From Dyella kyungheensis (GTDB lineage Bacteria; Pseudomonadota; Gammaproteobacteria; Xanthomonadales; Rhodanobacteraceae), in assembly GCF_016905005.1 (NCBI RefSeq), contig NZ_JADIKC010000003.1, positions 879,630 to 943,629 on the forward strand: DNA of 64,000 bases, read 5' to 3'. The notes under the pieces were generated by a model, which was given only the letters and a program-made list of their open reading frames with translations, was not told where the DNA came from and ran no database searches. Within the stretch, counting starts at the first letter, position 1. Each line of letters starts with the position of its first letter. A program made the position numbers and the translations under genes. Below are positions 27,204 through 37,411 of this stretch, piece by piece.

Positions 27204-28865
27204 TCAGATGAATCCGGCGATCAGCAGGGCGCGCAGCTCATCGGCGAGCCGGAGGCTGAGGGCCACGATGGTGAAGGTCGGAAACGCCCAGCCCCCGGTG
27301 GGGAAGACCGAGCTTCCGGCAATGTGCAGGTTGTCCATGCCGTGCACCCGGCAGTCGCGATCCACCACGCCCATGGAGGGATCGTCGGACATGCGGGTCG
27401 TACCGATGTGGTGGGCGGTGCCGTGGATCTCGGGCTTGCTGCCGTCTTCATCGGCCAGCCAATCGGCCAGCTCGAAGCGGCCGTTGCACGATCGCGCCAG
27501 TTCGCTGCCGAACAGCGTGGCGGTGGTGCGGTAAGTGTGGTGGTCGAGCGGCGTGAGCCTCCAATCCACCTGCACTTTGCGCTGGCCGAGCGCGTCGGTG
27601 TCGTCGCTTAGCGTGATGCGGCTTTCCGGATTGGGCGCCTGTTCGAAATAGCCGACCAGTTCGACATGGCTGTTGCTGACGGTCGGACGATCGGTGAGTT
27701 TGTAGACCAGCGCCTTGGCGATATCGCCGACGCCCAGGCCGAGCTTCAAGGCCGTCAATCCGAGGCTGTTGGGTGCGGCGATCAATTCACCGGCAGGTGC
27801 ATTGCGCAAAGCCTCCGAAAGCCGGGCCTCCAGCAAGGCGTTCTCGTCCTGCACGGTCTTGCGCATGATCGTGCGCAGTTCACGCAGGGCCCGGATGCCG
27901 CGGGGAAGCGGCCCCTCCACGCCGAAGGGATGCACACGGCCGTTCAACACGCGTTGCGAACGCTGGTAGTCGGGCGACAGTGCGATCTCCGGGAACGACT
28001 GCGGGGCGTTCTTGCCGCGCAGGCGTTCATAGGGCCGCGTGACGCGTTCGGGATCGTCGGTGCTCAAGGTGCCGATGATGCCGCTCGGATGGTCCATGAA
28101 GTAGCGGCCGACCACGTCGTGCTGGTTGCCCAGTCCTTCGGGCACCACCGAATTGGAGAGCAACAGCAGGCGCGCGTTCTCGATGCCGCCGGAAGCGAGC
28201 ACGTACTGGCGGGCCCGCACCGCGCTGCGCTGCCCGCCCAGCGAACCGATCAGCGCTTCCTGCACGTGCGCACCGTCCGGCGACGGCATCAGTTCCAGCA
28301 GGTTCGCGTGCAACAGCACCGTGATGTTCGGCGCGCGGTCGAGGATGTCGCGGTACGCCTCGCCGAACAGGATGCCGCAACGCGCGAACAGCTGGTTCAC
28401 CAGCTTGTCGTCGTCGAAGGAGAGCAGCGGTCGCGCCGTGGGCGCGGTGAACGTGCCTTCGGTGAAGCCGATGTCGCCCAGCTGGCAGAACGAGCGGGCG
28501 CGGGCGTAGTACGGCTCCAGTTCCTCGTAGTTGATCGGCCAGCCGCTGTGCGGCACCCAATCGCGCTGCTTGAGGTCGTCGCTGCTCAGCGGGATGCAAC
28601 CGCCGCCCCACAGATTGCAACTGCCGCCGAACACGCGCATGCGCGAGTTGCCTGGATCGAACTCCACCGGACCGGTCGAGCTGCCTTCGTACAAGGCCTG
28701 GCTGCGCTGCTCGCCGCTGAGGCCGCCGCTCTCGAGCAGGCAGACCCGCACCGACGTGCCGATGAAACTGTGAGCGATGGCAATACCCGCGGCGCCTGCA
28801 CCGACGATACACAGATCGGCTTCCACATCCGCGGGATGCGCTTCACTCAAGTAGTCGATGATCAC
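27204..28865 (-). CDS. GMC family FAD-dependent oxidoreductase
   Basis: A 553-residue flavoprotein of the glucose-methanol-choline family. The FAD-binding GAGAAG motif lies at about residue 22. A C-terminal substrate domain has the catalytic-His region HHIGTTRMSDDP (about 470) and the closing segment AGSSVFPTGGWAFPTFTIVALSLRLADEL. It would oxidise an alcohol, possibly a sugar hydroxyl or a polyketide/peptide hydroxyl of the locus product. The start is GTG at 28865, supported by AGGGGG five bases upstream. It is followed closely by the PPTase, which links it to the assembly line. The substrate is not known. Confidence 0.88.
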   Translation of the reverse strand: MIIDYLSEAHPADVEADLCIVGAGAAGIAIAHSFIGTSVRVCLLESGGLSGEQRSQALYEGSSTGPVEFDPGNSRMRVFGGSCNLWGGGCIPLSSDDLKQRDWVPHSGWPINYEELEPYYARARSFCQLGDIGFTEGTFTAPTARPLLSFDDDKLVNQLFARCGILFGEAYRDILDRAPNITVLLHANLLELMPSPDGAHVQEALIGSLGGQRSAVRARQYVLASGGIENARLLLLSNSVVPEGLGNQHDVVGRYFMDHPSGIIGTLSTDDPERVTRPYERLRGKNAPQSFPEIALSPDYQRSQRVLNGRVHPFGVEGPLPRGIRALRELRTIMRKTVQDENALLEARLSEALRNAPAGELIAAPNSLGLTALKLGLGVGDIAKALVYKLTDRPTVSNSHVELVGYFEQAPNPESRITLSDDTDALGQRKVQVDWRLTPLDHHTYRTTATLFGSELARSCNGRFELADWLADEDGSKPEIHGTAHHIGTTRMSDDPSMGVVDRDCRVHGMDNLHIAGSSVFPTGGWAFPTFTIVALSLRLADELRALLIAGFI

Positions 28866-28879
28866 ACCAACCCCCTAGG

Positions 28880-28916
28880 GATCCACGTTCTTCACAACAG
28901 TGTTATTCCGTGGATC
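28880..28916. promoter_or_regulatory. Perfect inverted repeat upstream of the GMC oxidoreductase gene
   Basis: Arms GATCCACG (28880-28887) and CGTGGATC (28909-28916) are perfect 8-bp inverse copies separated by 21 bases, starting 14 bases upstream of the GTG start codon. This could be an operator or an RNA hairpin that affects translation. No regulator gene is nearby to pair with it. Confidence 0.35.
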
Positions 28917-28966
28917 AGATCCGGCGCAACGCGCAGTCGCTCCGGACTGGGGGTGGCCTTAGTCGA

Positions 28967-29977
28967 TCACACGCGGTAGTACTCCCGGTACCAGCGTACA
29001 AAGTTGGCCACCCCAGTTTCTACCGACACCTGCGGCCTATAGCCAACGGTCTGTATCAGGTCGGTTACATCGGCCTCGGTGTCGGGAACGTCGCCCGGCT
29101 GCAGCGGCAGCATCTCCATGATGGCCTTGCGGCCCAGGTTCGATTCGAGTACTTCGATGTACTGCAGCAGTTCCACCGGACGTTCATTGCCGATGTTGAA
29201 AAGACGATAGGGCGCCACGCCGCTGCTGGCCGGATCGGGTTGGTTGCTGTCCCAGCGTTCGTCGATCGGCGGCACTTTGTCGAGCGTGCGGATCACGCCT
29301 TCGACGATGTCGTCCACATAGGTGAAGCTGCGCTTGTGCTTGCCATGGTTGAACACGCGGATCGGCTCGCCGGCGAGGATGGCGCGGGTGAACAGGAACA
29401 GCGCCATGTCCGGCCGGCCCCACGGCCCGTACACGGTGAAGAAGCGCAGGCCCGTGCTGGGAATGCCGTACAGATGCGCATAGCTGTGCGCCATCTGCTC
29501 GTTCGCCTTCTTGGTGGCGGCGTAGAGCGTCAGCGGGTGCTCGGCGGACTTGTGCTCGGAGAACGGCATGGCCGTGTTGGCGCCGTACACCGAACTGGTG
29601 GAAGCGAACACCAGATGTTCCACGCCGTGATGGCGGCATCCTTCCAGCACGTGCAGGAAGCCGATCACGTTGCTGCTCGTATAAACGTGCGGATTTTCCG
29701 CCGCGTAACGCACGCCGGCCTGGGCGGCGAGATGGATCACCCGCTGCGGCTTGTGCTCGGCAAACGCCTTCTCCATCGCCGCACGATCGGCAAGATCGGC
29801 GTGGATGTGGGTGTAGCCCGGCATGTCCGCGAAGCGGGCCAGGCGCGCCTTCTTCAGCGTGACGTCGTAGTAGTCGTTGAGGTTGTCCAGGCCCACCACC
29901 TCGTCGCCGCGCTCCAGCAAGCGCTGGGCGACGTGAGAGCCGATAAAACCTGCCGTACCGGTAACCAACACTTTCAT
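28967..29977 (-). CDS. NAD-dependent nucleotide-sugar epimerase (CapI/LspL, UDP-glucuronate 4-epimerase-like)
   Basis: A 336-residue extended short-chain dehydrogenase. The NAD-binding [12 protein letters not shown] motif lies at about residue 7; the catalytic Ser/Thr region STSSVYG is at about 124 and Tyr-x3-Lys (YAATKK) at about 151. The N-terminal [16 protein letters not shown] is characteristic of UDP-glucuronate 4-epimerases. It would provide a galacturonate-type (or HexNAcA-type) donor. AAGGAA precedes the ATG. It starts 12 bp after the dehydrogenase, and the two together make an epimerised uronic-acid sugar nucleotide. Exact donor specificity is inference. Confidence 0.88.
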   Translation of the reverse strand: MKVLVTGTAGFIGSHVAQRLLERGDEVVGLDNLNDYYDVTLKKARLARFADMPGYTHIHADLADRAAMEKAFAEHKPQRVIHLAAQAGVRYAAENPHVYTSSNVIGFLHVLEGCRHHGVEHLVFASTSSVYGANTAMPFSEHKSAEHPLTLYAATKKANEQMAHSYAHLYGIPSTGLRFFTVYGPWGRPDMALFLFTRAILAGEPIRVFNHGKHKRSFTYVDDIVEGVIRTLDKVPPIDERWDSNQPDPASSGVAPYRLFNIGNERPVELLQYIEVLESNLGRKAIMEMLPLQPGDVPDTEADVTDLIQTVGYRPQVSVETGVANFVRWYREYYRV

Positions 29978-29989
29978 GATGCTTGTTCC

Positions 29990-31267
<1,278 letters not shown>

Positions 31268-31940
31268 GCCGTTCTTCCGCTGTCCGTTGGCGAGGGCGTG
31301 GATTCCACCCGCAGGGTATCCGATGGATCACCTGTTGGAGAACGACCGAGCTGCCCCTGTTGATGCATGCGCGCAACGCGTCACGCAAGAGCGCGGACCG
31401 TTGCAACGGGCAAAAGGCTAGCAGGGTCGTGCTGGTTTTCCGCTAGGCCAGAGGATGCTTGTCGGATGGCGTATGTGGCGATGCGACGCCGTGCACCGGT
31501 GGCGCTTTCGATCGCGGTGATGGACGAAAGCAGGCGAGGGCGCGATGCTCGGCGCGCCGGTGTCAGGTGGCCGGCGCCGCGGTCCGCAGCACGGGCATCG
31601 GCCGGGGAAGACGGTCAGACAAGACGGCCGGTCCAGCAAGATATTGCGAAGCGCCCCCGCGATTGTCAAATCCATCGACCCGGCACCTCTCCCTCAAAGC
31701 AAGGGCGGCGGCCCGGGTTTTTACGGGGTGGCGCGTGTATCCCTGCCTGAAAGGCTGAACATATCCGGCTCGACGCGGTCCGTTGGGTTGGCCGGTCCGC
31801 CCATCCGCCGAATGGCCAGTGTGTCGCGCCCGAGCCGGCCGTCTAACCGTCCAAGATCGGTTTCTGATACGGTCGTGGCGCTGTCGATCGAGGGCGTACT
31901 GGCACCGGGCGCTGCCGATAGGTAAAGGTCAGGGAAAACG
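31268..31940. other. Intergenic region without a convincing gene
   Basis: This 673-bp gap separates the minus-strand sugar-nucleotide genes from the plus-strand Sel1 gene, so it should hold divergent promoters. I see no tRNA, no coding frame with a ribosome-binding site and family-like sequence, and no clear -35/-10 pair. Confidence 0.6.
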
Positions 31941-32087
31941 ATGCTGCTGCAGGTTCCACACGTGTTGAATGTTGGCGCGAGCGCCCAGCCGTCACGGGGC
32001 GCCGGCCTGTCGTTCGATGGCGATGGCTTCCCGCCGGAACCGACCGGCGTGCGCTGCCGCCAGCCATGCCGGAGGTCGGACCCATGA
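31941..32087 (+). CDS. Possible 48-residue upstream cistron coupled to the Sel1 gene
   Basis: ATG at 31941 with AGGGA five bases upstream opens a 48-codon frame. It ends in an ATGA overlap with the Sel1-protein start (stop 32085-32087, start 32084). The peptide begins MLLQVPHVLNVGASAQPSRG and ends in an Arg/Cys-rich tail. It has no recognisable domain. The start signal and exact coupling argue for real translation; chance cannot be ruled out in such GC-rich DNA. Confidence 0.4.
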   Translation: MLLQVPHVLNVGASAQPSRGAGLSFDGDGFPPEPTGVRCRQPCRRSDP

Positions 32088-32797
32088 CAGCCGCACGGGG
32101 CCAGCACAACGACGACTTTCCGCAGTTGTTGCGGCGCGACCCCTCGCGTGCGTTCGCCATGGTGCAGGTGCAGGCGCTCGCTGGCGACTGCGCCTCGCGG
32201 CTGGCGTTGGGCCAGATGTTGCTGGAAGGCATCGGTTGCGAGCGCAACGCCGCCGAGGCGCGCTACTGGTTCCAGCAGGCGGCGCACCAAGGCGAAGCGG
32301 TGGCCATGAACATGCTGGGACGCTGCCTGGAAAACGGCTGGGGCGGCCACGTCGACCATGCCCTGGCCGCTGTGTGGTATCGGGAATCGGCCGAGCACGG
32401 CTCGGAAGGGGGCATGTACAACTACGCCCACCTGCTCGCCAGCGGCCGCGGCGTGAGCGCGGATCGTGCCGCGGCATTCCACTGGTTCACGCGGGCGGCG
32501 GAGGCCGGGCATGGCCGTGCCATGCATTCGCTGGGGCAGTACCACGAACACGGTTGGGAAACCGAGCCCGACCTCGAACGCGCCCGCGAGCTGTATCGCC
32601 GTTCCGCGGAGAAGGGCGACTACCGTGGCCAGTGCTGCTGGGCGGCCGTGCTTACCGAGCAGGGGCACATCGACGAGGCCTGCGAGCTGCTGCGTTGCGT
32701 GCTGGCCACCGCACCGGCGTCGTTCGTCGAATCGCTGCGGGAAGAATTGCGCCAATCGCAGCATGCGCAGCTGCGCACCCTGGCGGCCTCGACATAA
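32084..32797 (+). CDS. Sel1-like repeat protein
   Basis: A 237-residue protein made of about four to five Sel1 repeats. Each is a helix-turn-helix with the A-x2-W(Y/F)-x-(Q/R)-A/S-A-(E/H)-x-G pattern (for example ARYWFQQAAHQGEAVAMNMLG and AFHWFTRAAEAGHGRAMHSLG); these are scaffolds for protein-protein contacts. No signal peptide is seen. The start at 32084 is set by GGAGG eight bases upstream; an earlier in-frame ATG at 32066 lacks such a site. It stands next to the sugar-nucleotide genes, and a scaffold role for polysaccharide machinery (as for AlgK) is possible but untested. Confidence 0.8.
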   Translation: MTAARGQHNDDFPQLLRRDPSRAFAMVQVQALAGDCASRLALGQMLLEGIGCERNAAEARYWFQQAAHQGEAVAMNMLGRCLENGWGGHVDHALAAVWYRESAEHGSEGGMYNYAHLLASGRGVSADRAAAFHWFTRAAEAGHGRAMHSLGQYHEHGWETEPDLERARELYRRSAEKGDYRGQCCWAAVLTEQGHIDEACELLRCVLATAPASFVESLREELRQSQHAQLRTLAAST

Positions 32798-32827
32798 AAA
32801 AACGCACCCCGCCAACGACGGGGTGCG
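32796..32827 (-). terminator. Rho-independent terminator downstream of the DUF2076 gene
   Basis: Stem GCACCCCG / CGGGGTGC with a seven-base loop, followed on the minus strand by a run of seven T. It serves the minus-strand DUF2076 gene and may also stop convergent Sel1 transcription. Confidence 0.85.
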
Positions 32828-32861
32828 CTCGATATGCGAGGCAGGCTTTCAATACGCCGGG

Positions 32862-33545
32862 TCAGGCCCAGCCGTTGTCGTCGAAGCCGCCGTCGTTGCC
32901 ATCGTCGAAGTCGCTGGACGACGAGAAGTCGTTGTTGGAAGCGAAATCGTCGCGATCGCGGTTGTCGTCGAGGCGATCATGGCGGTCGTCGTTGTTGTAG
33001 GTGTTGTTCTCGGTGATGTTCTCGATCACGGTCGGCTGGCCACCGCCGCCGCCGAAGAAACCGCCGCCACCACCATGATGGCCGCCGAGCAGGCTTTCGA
33101 TGCCGTCGAACAGGAACATGCCGCCCGCCACACCGGCGGCCGTCGTTGCGGCCTGCGACAGGAAACTCGGTGCAGCAGCGGCCGGTTGTGCCGGCGCGCC
33201 ACCGAACAGACGGTCACGCCAGCTCGGTGCGGCCGGCGGAGGCATGGCTTGCTGCGGCGACACCGGCGGCGGCACCGCGCCCCAGGCCGGCGGCTGGCCG
33301 CCGAGGAAGCTGCCACCGCCTTGCTGCGAAGCAAGCTGGGCCTGCAGCTGCGAGATCTGCGCCTTGGCAGCGTCGAGCGCCTGCTGCTGCAACAGGCTGC
33401 GCTGCACCAGCAGATAGAGCGCGTCCGGCTGGTTAGACAGCCGCTGGTAGATCAGCGCATCGGCCTGCGGGTCCTTCGACACGCTGCCGGCGGCGGCGAG
33501 GCGCTGGAGAAAATCATCGAGTAGCTGTTGTTCCTGCGGGGTCAT
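32862..33545 (-). CDS. DUF2076 family periplasmic-ligand-type protein
   Basis: A 227-residue protein starting MTPQEQQLLDDFLQRL, the typical DUF2076 opening. A helical N-terminal half (about 1-75, QALDAAKAQISQLQAQL with coiled-coil character) leads to a Pro/Ala-rich linker, a short hydrophobic Gly/Ala stretch (AATTAAGVAGGMFLFDGIESLLGG), a Gly/His run, and a highly acidic Asn/Asp/Ser-rich tail. ATG at 33545 has GGAGA about ten bases upstream; the longer frame upstream is not family-like. Function unknown; the family is found in proteobacterial stress and envelope contexts. Confidence 0.8.
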   Translation of the reverse strand: MTPQEQQLLDDFLQRLAAAGSVSKDPQADALIYQRLSNQPDALYLLVQRSLLQQQALDAAKAQISQLQAQLASQQGGGSFLGGQPPAWGAVPPPVSPQQAMPPPAAPSWRDRLFGGAPAQPAAAAPSFLSQAATTAAGVAGGMFLFDGIESLLGGHHGGGGGFFGGGGGQPTVIENITENNTYNNDDRHDRLDDNRDRDDFASNNDFSSSSDFDDGNDGGFDDNGWA

Positions 33546-33831
33546 GACAAACAAATCTCCAAGGGACGGCGGATGACGATCACTGTGGCGCTCGTTTTCT
33601 TCGGCGTGCAGTGCCGAAAGTGTGCCCGCCACGCCCAACATCAAGGGCCATGTCGCTGTCGTTTTCCTTGCAGTCAGCGAATGCGCAAGCTCTTTCGACG
33701 GGAGATTCGCGCGCCGCTCGCATGATTGCTGACGCGTGCTGTCAGCAATCATGCGCCTAGGTCGGTTTGCATGGTGGGCTTCGCAAGGGCCTGCAGGCAT
33801 CATGACATCACTGTTCCTTTGCGATGGCCCC

Positions 33832-34719
33832 ATGTCCCCACGTTCAACGATTGGTCCGGTCGCGCTGGCGATCGGCGTGCTGTTGATCAGCATGGTCTCG
33901 TACCAATGCGGCGCCTCGCTGGCCAAGCACCTGTTTCCGTCCGTCGGCGCGCAGGGCGCGACCGCGTATCGACTGGGACTCAGTGCGCTGATCCTGCTGT
34001 TGTGGCGTCGTCCGTGGCGCCGCCTGGGAGACCGGCCCAACTGGGGCGCGCTGTGGGCCTATGGACTGTCCATGGGCGCGATGAACCTGGTGTTCTACAT
34101 GTCGCTGCGCACGATTCCGTTGGGCATCGCGGTGGCGCTCGAGTTCACCGGCCCGCTGGCGTTGGCGGTGTTCAGTTCGCGGCGCCTGCTCGACTTCGTG
34201 TGGATTGCGCTGGTGATCGTCGGCCTTGCCTTGTTGCTGCCGCTGGGTGCATCGACCAAGTCGCTCGATCCGGTGGGCGTGATGTACGCGCTGGCCGCCG
34301 GTCTGGGTTGGGCGCTGTATATCGTGTTCGGCCGGCGGGCAGGGGATGCGCATGGTGCCGATGCGGTGACCTGGGGCACCTCGATCGGCGCCTTGCTGGC
34401 GATTCCGTTCGGTGTCGCGCACGCTGGCAGCGCGCTTCTGTCGCCCGCGTTGCTGCCGTATGCGCTGGGCGTGGCGCTGCTGAGTTCGGCGCTGCCCTAT
34501 TCGCTGGAGATGATGGCGTTGACGCGACTGCCTACCCGCACCTTCAGCACCTTGCTGAGCCTGGAGCCTGCCGTGGCTGCCGTGGCGGGCGTGGCGTTGC
34601 TGAGTGAGCGGCTGAGCGTGCTGCAATGGCTGGCCATCGTCGCCATCATCGTTGCTGCCGCGGGCACGGCCTTGAGCGCACGCCGGCCCGCCATCGCCGA
34701 GCCGCCCTTGGCCAACTGA
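33832..34719 (+). CDS. rhtA: RhtA-like EamA/DMT family amino-acid exporter
   Basis: A 295-residue inner-membrane protein with about ten helices in two EamA halves. The opening LLISMVSYQCGASLAKHLFPSVGA aligns well with E. coli RhtA (threonine/homoserine exporter). The start at 33832 fits the RhtA N-terminus; ATG at 33802 is an alternative and neither has a strong ribosome-binding site. It is monocistronic by position. Substrate is inferred from family resemblance only. Confidence 0.85.
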   Translation: MSPRSTIGPVALAIGVLLISMVSYQCGASLAKHLFPSVGAQGATAYRLGLSALILLLWRRPWRRLGDRPNWGALWAYGLSMGAMNLVFYMSLRTIPLGIAVALEFTGPLALAVFSSRRLLDFVWIALVIVGLALLLPLGASTKSLDPVGVMYALAAGLGWALYIVFGRRAGDAHGADAVTWGTSIGALLAIPFGVAHAGSALLSPALLPYALGVALLSSALPYSLEMMALTRLPTRTFSTLLSLEPAVAAVAGVALLSERLSVLQWLAIVAIIVAAAGTALSARRPAIAEPPLAN

Positions 34720-34945
34720 TGCTGCGCGAACGCCGCGCCACACATCCGATGACTGCGGGAAGCAGCAGCTAGCGCGATCTCATCAGCGTTGATCGGAACG
34801 TTGCCATCACATTTGCGCCAACCCTATGGTGTAGCATGCAATGGCAAGTACTTTCTCGCCTCGCGCGTGAGGTGTGGTGAAGCCACACGCTTCGCTCCCC
34901 TATCACATGTGCCCCGGAGTTTCGGGGACGCCCCTGGGAGCATCC

Positions 34946-35617
34946 ATGCCAGGTTATGCCACCCGTCACGAACGTGTTCCCGTTGGGGGGCACGTCTATC
35001 GTTTGCGCGTGCTCAGCGACAAGCAGCAGTTTTCCGATCACGACGGCCACAGTTCGCGTCTGGGTATTTCCTCCGCCCAATGGAGCCTGTTCGGCCAGAT
35101 TTGGCCGTCCGGACGTCTGCTTGCACAAGCGATGCACCGCTTCGACATTGACGGCAAGCGCATCCTTGAACTGGGTTGCGGGATTGGACTGGCCAGCCTG
35201 GTGCTGCAGCGGCGCGGCGCGGATGTGGTGGCCTCGGACATGCATCCGCTTTCCGAGCCGTTTCTCGCCTACAACTCGGCGCTCAACGAGCTGCCCTCGG
35301 TGCATTATCGCCAGCTTCGCTGGGACGTTCCGCTACCGACGCTGGGCCATTTCGAATTGATCATCGCCAGCGATGTGCTTTACGAGCCCGCCCATTCGCA
35401 GTTGCTGGCTTCCGTCATCGAGCGTCATGCCGCTCCCAATGCCGAGATTCTGGTGACCGATCCCGGGCGTGGCCACAGCGCACGCTTTAGTCGACTGCTG
35501 GAAGCGCAAGGATTTGAATTGACCGAAACACGTTGTCCCATGGACGATCAGGACGCGCCGCCGTACCGCGGCAATCTCCTCTACTATTCCCGCAACGGCG
35601 CAAGGGTGGTGGTATGA
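34946..35617 (+). CDS. Class I SAM-dependent methyltransferase
   Basis: A 223-residue protein with the SAM-binding motif ILELGCGIGLASL (about residue 72), the acidic motif VVASDMHP, and IIASDVLYEP. It resembles the lysine-methyltransferase-like (Methyltransf_16/FAM86) group that modifies proteins. Start at 34946 is set by GGGAG five bases upstream. The stop overlaps the start of the YkgJ-type gene (ATGA), so the two are translated together. The target is unknown. Confidence 0.85.
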   Translation: MPGYATRHERVPVGGHVYRLRVLSDKQQFSDHDGHSSRLGISSAQWSLFGQIWPSGRLLAQAMHRFDIDGKRILELGCGIGLASLVLQRRGADVVASDMHPLSEPFLAYNSALNELPSVHYRQLRWDVPLPTLGHFELIIASDVLYEPAHSQLLASVIERHAAPNAEILVTDPGRGHSARFSRLLEAQGFELTETRCPMDDQDAPPYRGNLLYYSRNGARVVV

Positions 35618-35928
35618 CGGAGCCGCGACCTGCCTCGAAGAAGGCCAGCTGCGCCAGCTGCGATGCGGTGTGTTGCCGCCTTACCGTGGTGCTGCAACCG
35701 GAAGACAGGATTCCCTCGCATCTCACCACGCAATTGCCCAGCGGGCTGCACGTGATGAAGCACGACGAGGACGGCTGGTGCGTCGCCATCAACAGCACGC
35801 GCATGAACTGCGGAATCTACGAAAGCCGTCCGGCCATCTGCCGCCGCTTCGTCATGAACGGTCCCTACTGCAAGGCAGTACGCTCCGACTATTTCGAAGA
35901 GCGCGCCGCCGCGGCTCAGCAGGCATAG
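35614..35928 (+). CDS. YkgJ family cysteine-cluster protein
   Basis: A 104-residue protein with a conserved cysteine pattern (CASCDAVCC, then CGIYESRPAICRRF and a later YC), characteristic of the CxxCxxCC family thought to bind zinc or an iron-sulfur cluster. The ATG at 35614 overlaps the methyltransferase stop. Coupling suggests functional linkage with the methyltransferase. Biochemical role unknown. Confidence 0.85.
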   Translation: MTEPRPASKKASCASCDAVCCRLTVVLQPEDRIPSHLTTQLPSGLHVMKHDEDGWCVAINSTRMNCGIYESRPAICRRFVMNGPYCKAVRSDYFEERAAAAQQA

Positions 35929-36029
35929 CAACAAGCCTGGGCATCGCGCAGGCTCGATCTTTCCACCCACGAAGCTGTCGATAGTGCCCGGTGCATCCAT
36001 CGCCAGCGATTGAAACCACGAGGACTCCC

Positions 36030-36161
36030 TTGGCAAAGCCGAACTATTCCTTCGAAAAGCGTCAGCGCGAGATCGCGAAGAAAAAGCAGCAAGATGAAAA
36101 GCAGGCCAAGAAGAAGGCCGCGCGCGATGTGCCGGTGTCGGAAGAACCGATCAAGCGGTGA
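36030..36161 (+). CDS. Short basic conserved-type protein with TTG start
   Basis: A 43-residue protein, MAKPNYSFEKRQREIAKKKQ followed by further Lys/Glu-rich sequence, starting at a TTG codon with GAGGA six bases upstream. The motif KPNYSFEKRQ(R/K)E is familiar from small lysine-rich proteins of Pseudomonas and xanthomonads. It is highly charged and probably helical. It is followed by a terminator. Function unknown. Confidence 0.75.
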   Translation: MAKPNYSFEKRQREIAKKKQQDEKQAKKKAARDVPVSEEPIKR

Positions 36162-36226
36162 CGTCCATCCAGCGCCTGGCGCTTGCCGTTGCCGGCGGGC
36201 GCTGACCTGGTGGCGCGCGACAGGCC

Positions 36227-36256
36227 AAAAAAAACCCGGCTCAAGGCCGGGTTTTT
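36227..36256. terminator. Bidirectional rho-independent terminator
   Basis: Run of A, then CCCGGC-TCAAG-GCCGGG, then five T. It serves the small TTG-start gene on the plus strand and the cold-shock gene on the minus strand. Confidence 0.9.
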
Positions 36257-36275
36257 CAGCAAACCGGAACGGAGG

Positions 36276-36485
36276 TCAGATGACCTGCACGTTCTCGGCC
36301 TGCAGGCCGCGCTGGCCCTGGGTCACGATGAAGGACACGTTCTGGCCTTCCTGCAGGCTCTTGAAGCCCTGCGACTGGATCGCGCGGAAATGGACGAACA
36401 CGTCCTCACCGCTGGAACGGCTGATGAAGCCAAAGCCCTTGGCGTCATTGAACCACTTCACGGTACCGGTTTCGACTTGAGACAT
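36276..36485 (-). CDS. Cold-shock domain protein (CspA family)
   Basis: A 69-residue single cold-shock domain with RNP1 (KGFGFI) and RNP2 (DVFVHF) motifs; it binds single-stranded RNA/DNA and acts as an RNA chaperone. AAGGAG lies six bases upstream of the ATG. The gap upstream could carry a long 5' leader, as in cspA genes; a short GC-rich palindrome (CCGCTAAGCGG) lies just upstream. Whether it is cold-induced cannot be told. Confidence 0.95.
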   Translation of the reverse strand: MSQVETGTVKWFNDAKGFGFISRSSGEDVFVHFRAIQSQGFKSLQEGQNVSFIVTQGQRGLQAENVQVI

Positions 36486-36877
36486 GATTTGCTCCTTGGA
36501 ACGAATAAAGCCGCTTAGCGGCGGAAAAGCTGGTCACAAGGAGGAAACGGGTGCAACGGTGTAGGTAACTTCAATCTACAGCATCGGGCCACAATTCGTG
36601 GTGACCCTTGAAACTCAGCCCGTGCACAGTAGAGGCCACAGCCTTAAAAAGCAAATGAATAATGTCCCGGCCGTTCACCTGGGCGCCTGGCGGCAGTGCC
36701 TTGGACGGTTTTCACTCGGGCATTCGCGCACCTGTTCGAGACGCTGCGGCGCTGCCGGAAAACATAACAACCATGCCGGCAATAGGGAGTATGGTGGATG
36801 AGGTGTGGCATCTCGCAGGCGAGCCTTCGAGTCGATCGCGCCTATGTCGTGGATGCTTTCCGGTTAGGGATCGCGTC
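36486..36877. other. Intergenic region upstream of the cold-shock gene
   Basis: This 392-bp gap probably contains the cold-shock gene promoter and leader. I find no credible coding frame in it and no promoter pair I would defend. Confidence 0.5.
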
Positions 36878-37081
36878 ATGAGTCCATGCAAGTTTCTGAC
36901 ATCTGGGCAATGGGCAATGCTGCGTCACGTTGCACTTGCCTGTCCGTTGCCTCTGAGGGCGGTGGGTCGTCGTTTCGATCTGCGCTGCCTGCTTCAAGAA
37001 GGGTTTGTCTCCGTCAAGGACGCGAAAGTGTGTGCCACACGGACGGGAATTGAGGCTCTTTGGTATCACTGCCTGCACTAA
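36878..37081 (+). CDS. Small hypothetical protein, winged-helix-like
   Basis: A 67-residue frame with AGGGA seven bases before ATG 36878. The sequence (LTSGQWAMLRHVA...LLQEGFVSV...CATRTGIEALW) has the rhythm of a winged-helix fragment: helix, helix, 'gly-phe/leu-val' wing, 'T-x-T-G-x-x-AL'. The longer frame upstream lacks support. Could be a genuine small regulator-like protein or a chance frame. Confidence 0.45.
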   Translation: MSPCKFLTSGQWAMLRHVALACPLPLRAVGRRFDLRCLLQEGFVSVKDAKVCATRTGIEALWYHCLH

Positions 37082-37164
37082 GTCGTGATCGATCGGTTTT
37101 TTTGCAGTCACCGTTGTGCCTGGCCACGTTCAGGCGCGCACCTGCCACCTTCCAAGGAATTCCC

Positions 37165-37353
37165 ATGAAGCAACCCACTGAGCCGCTTTCTCTGGCTCGC
37201 ATCCACGACGTCTACAGTGGAACTTCCGTCAAGCGGGAGTCGAGTGACAAGAAGCTCAGCTATCAGACGACGCAGCGTTTTGCGCGCGAGGCAGGTCATA
37301 CTGGCCTGGCGCCCGGCAAGCCGCTCGCTCCCAATACGCGCCATCGCCGTTAA
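37165..37353 (+). CDS. Small hypothetical protein
   Basis: A 62-residue basic frame (MKQPTEPLSLARIHDVYSG...) with AAGGAA five bases upstream of ATG 37165. No domain is recognised; it is hydrophilic, with no membrane segment or signal peptide. Support is the ribosome-binding site and a protein-like composition. Confidence 0.4.
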   Translation: MKQPTEPLSLARIHDVYSGTSVKRESSDKKLSYQTTQRFAREAGHTGLAPGKPLAPNTRHRR

Positions 37354-37411
37354 CGACAACGCGTCGCGACGGGGCGGACGGTCCGCCGCCTGATCGGGTT
37401 CGCTGCGGTCC

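Noticed and set aside
27666-28979. A 437-codon plus-strand frame over the GMC gene
   Set aside because: Antisense shadow without ribosome-binding site or domain; the minus strand carries a full GMC oxidoreductase.
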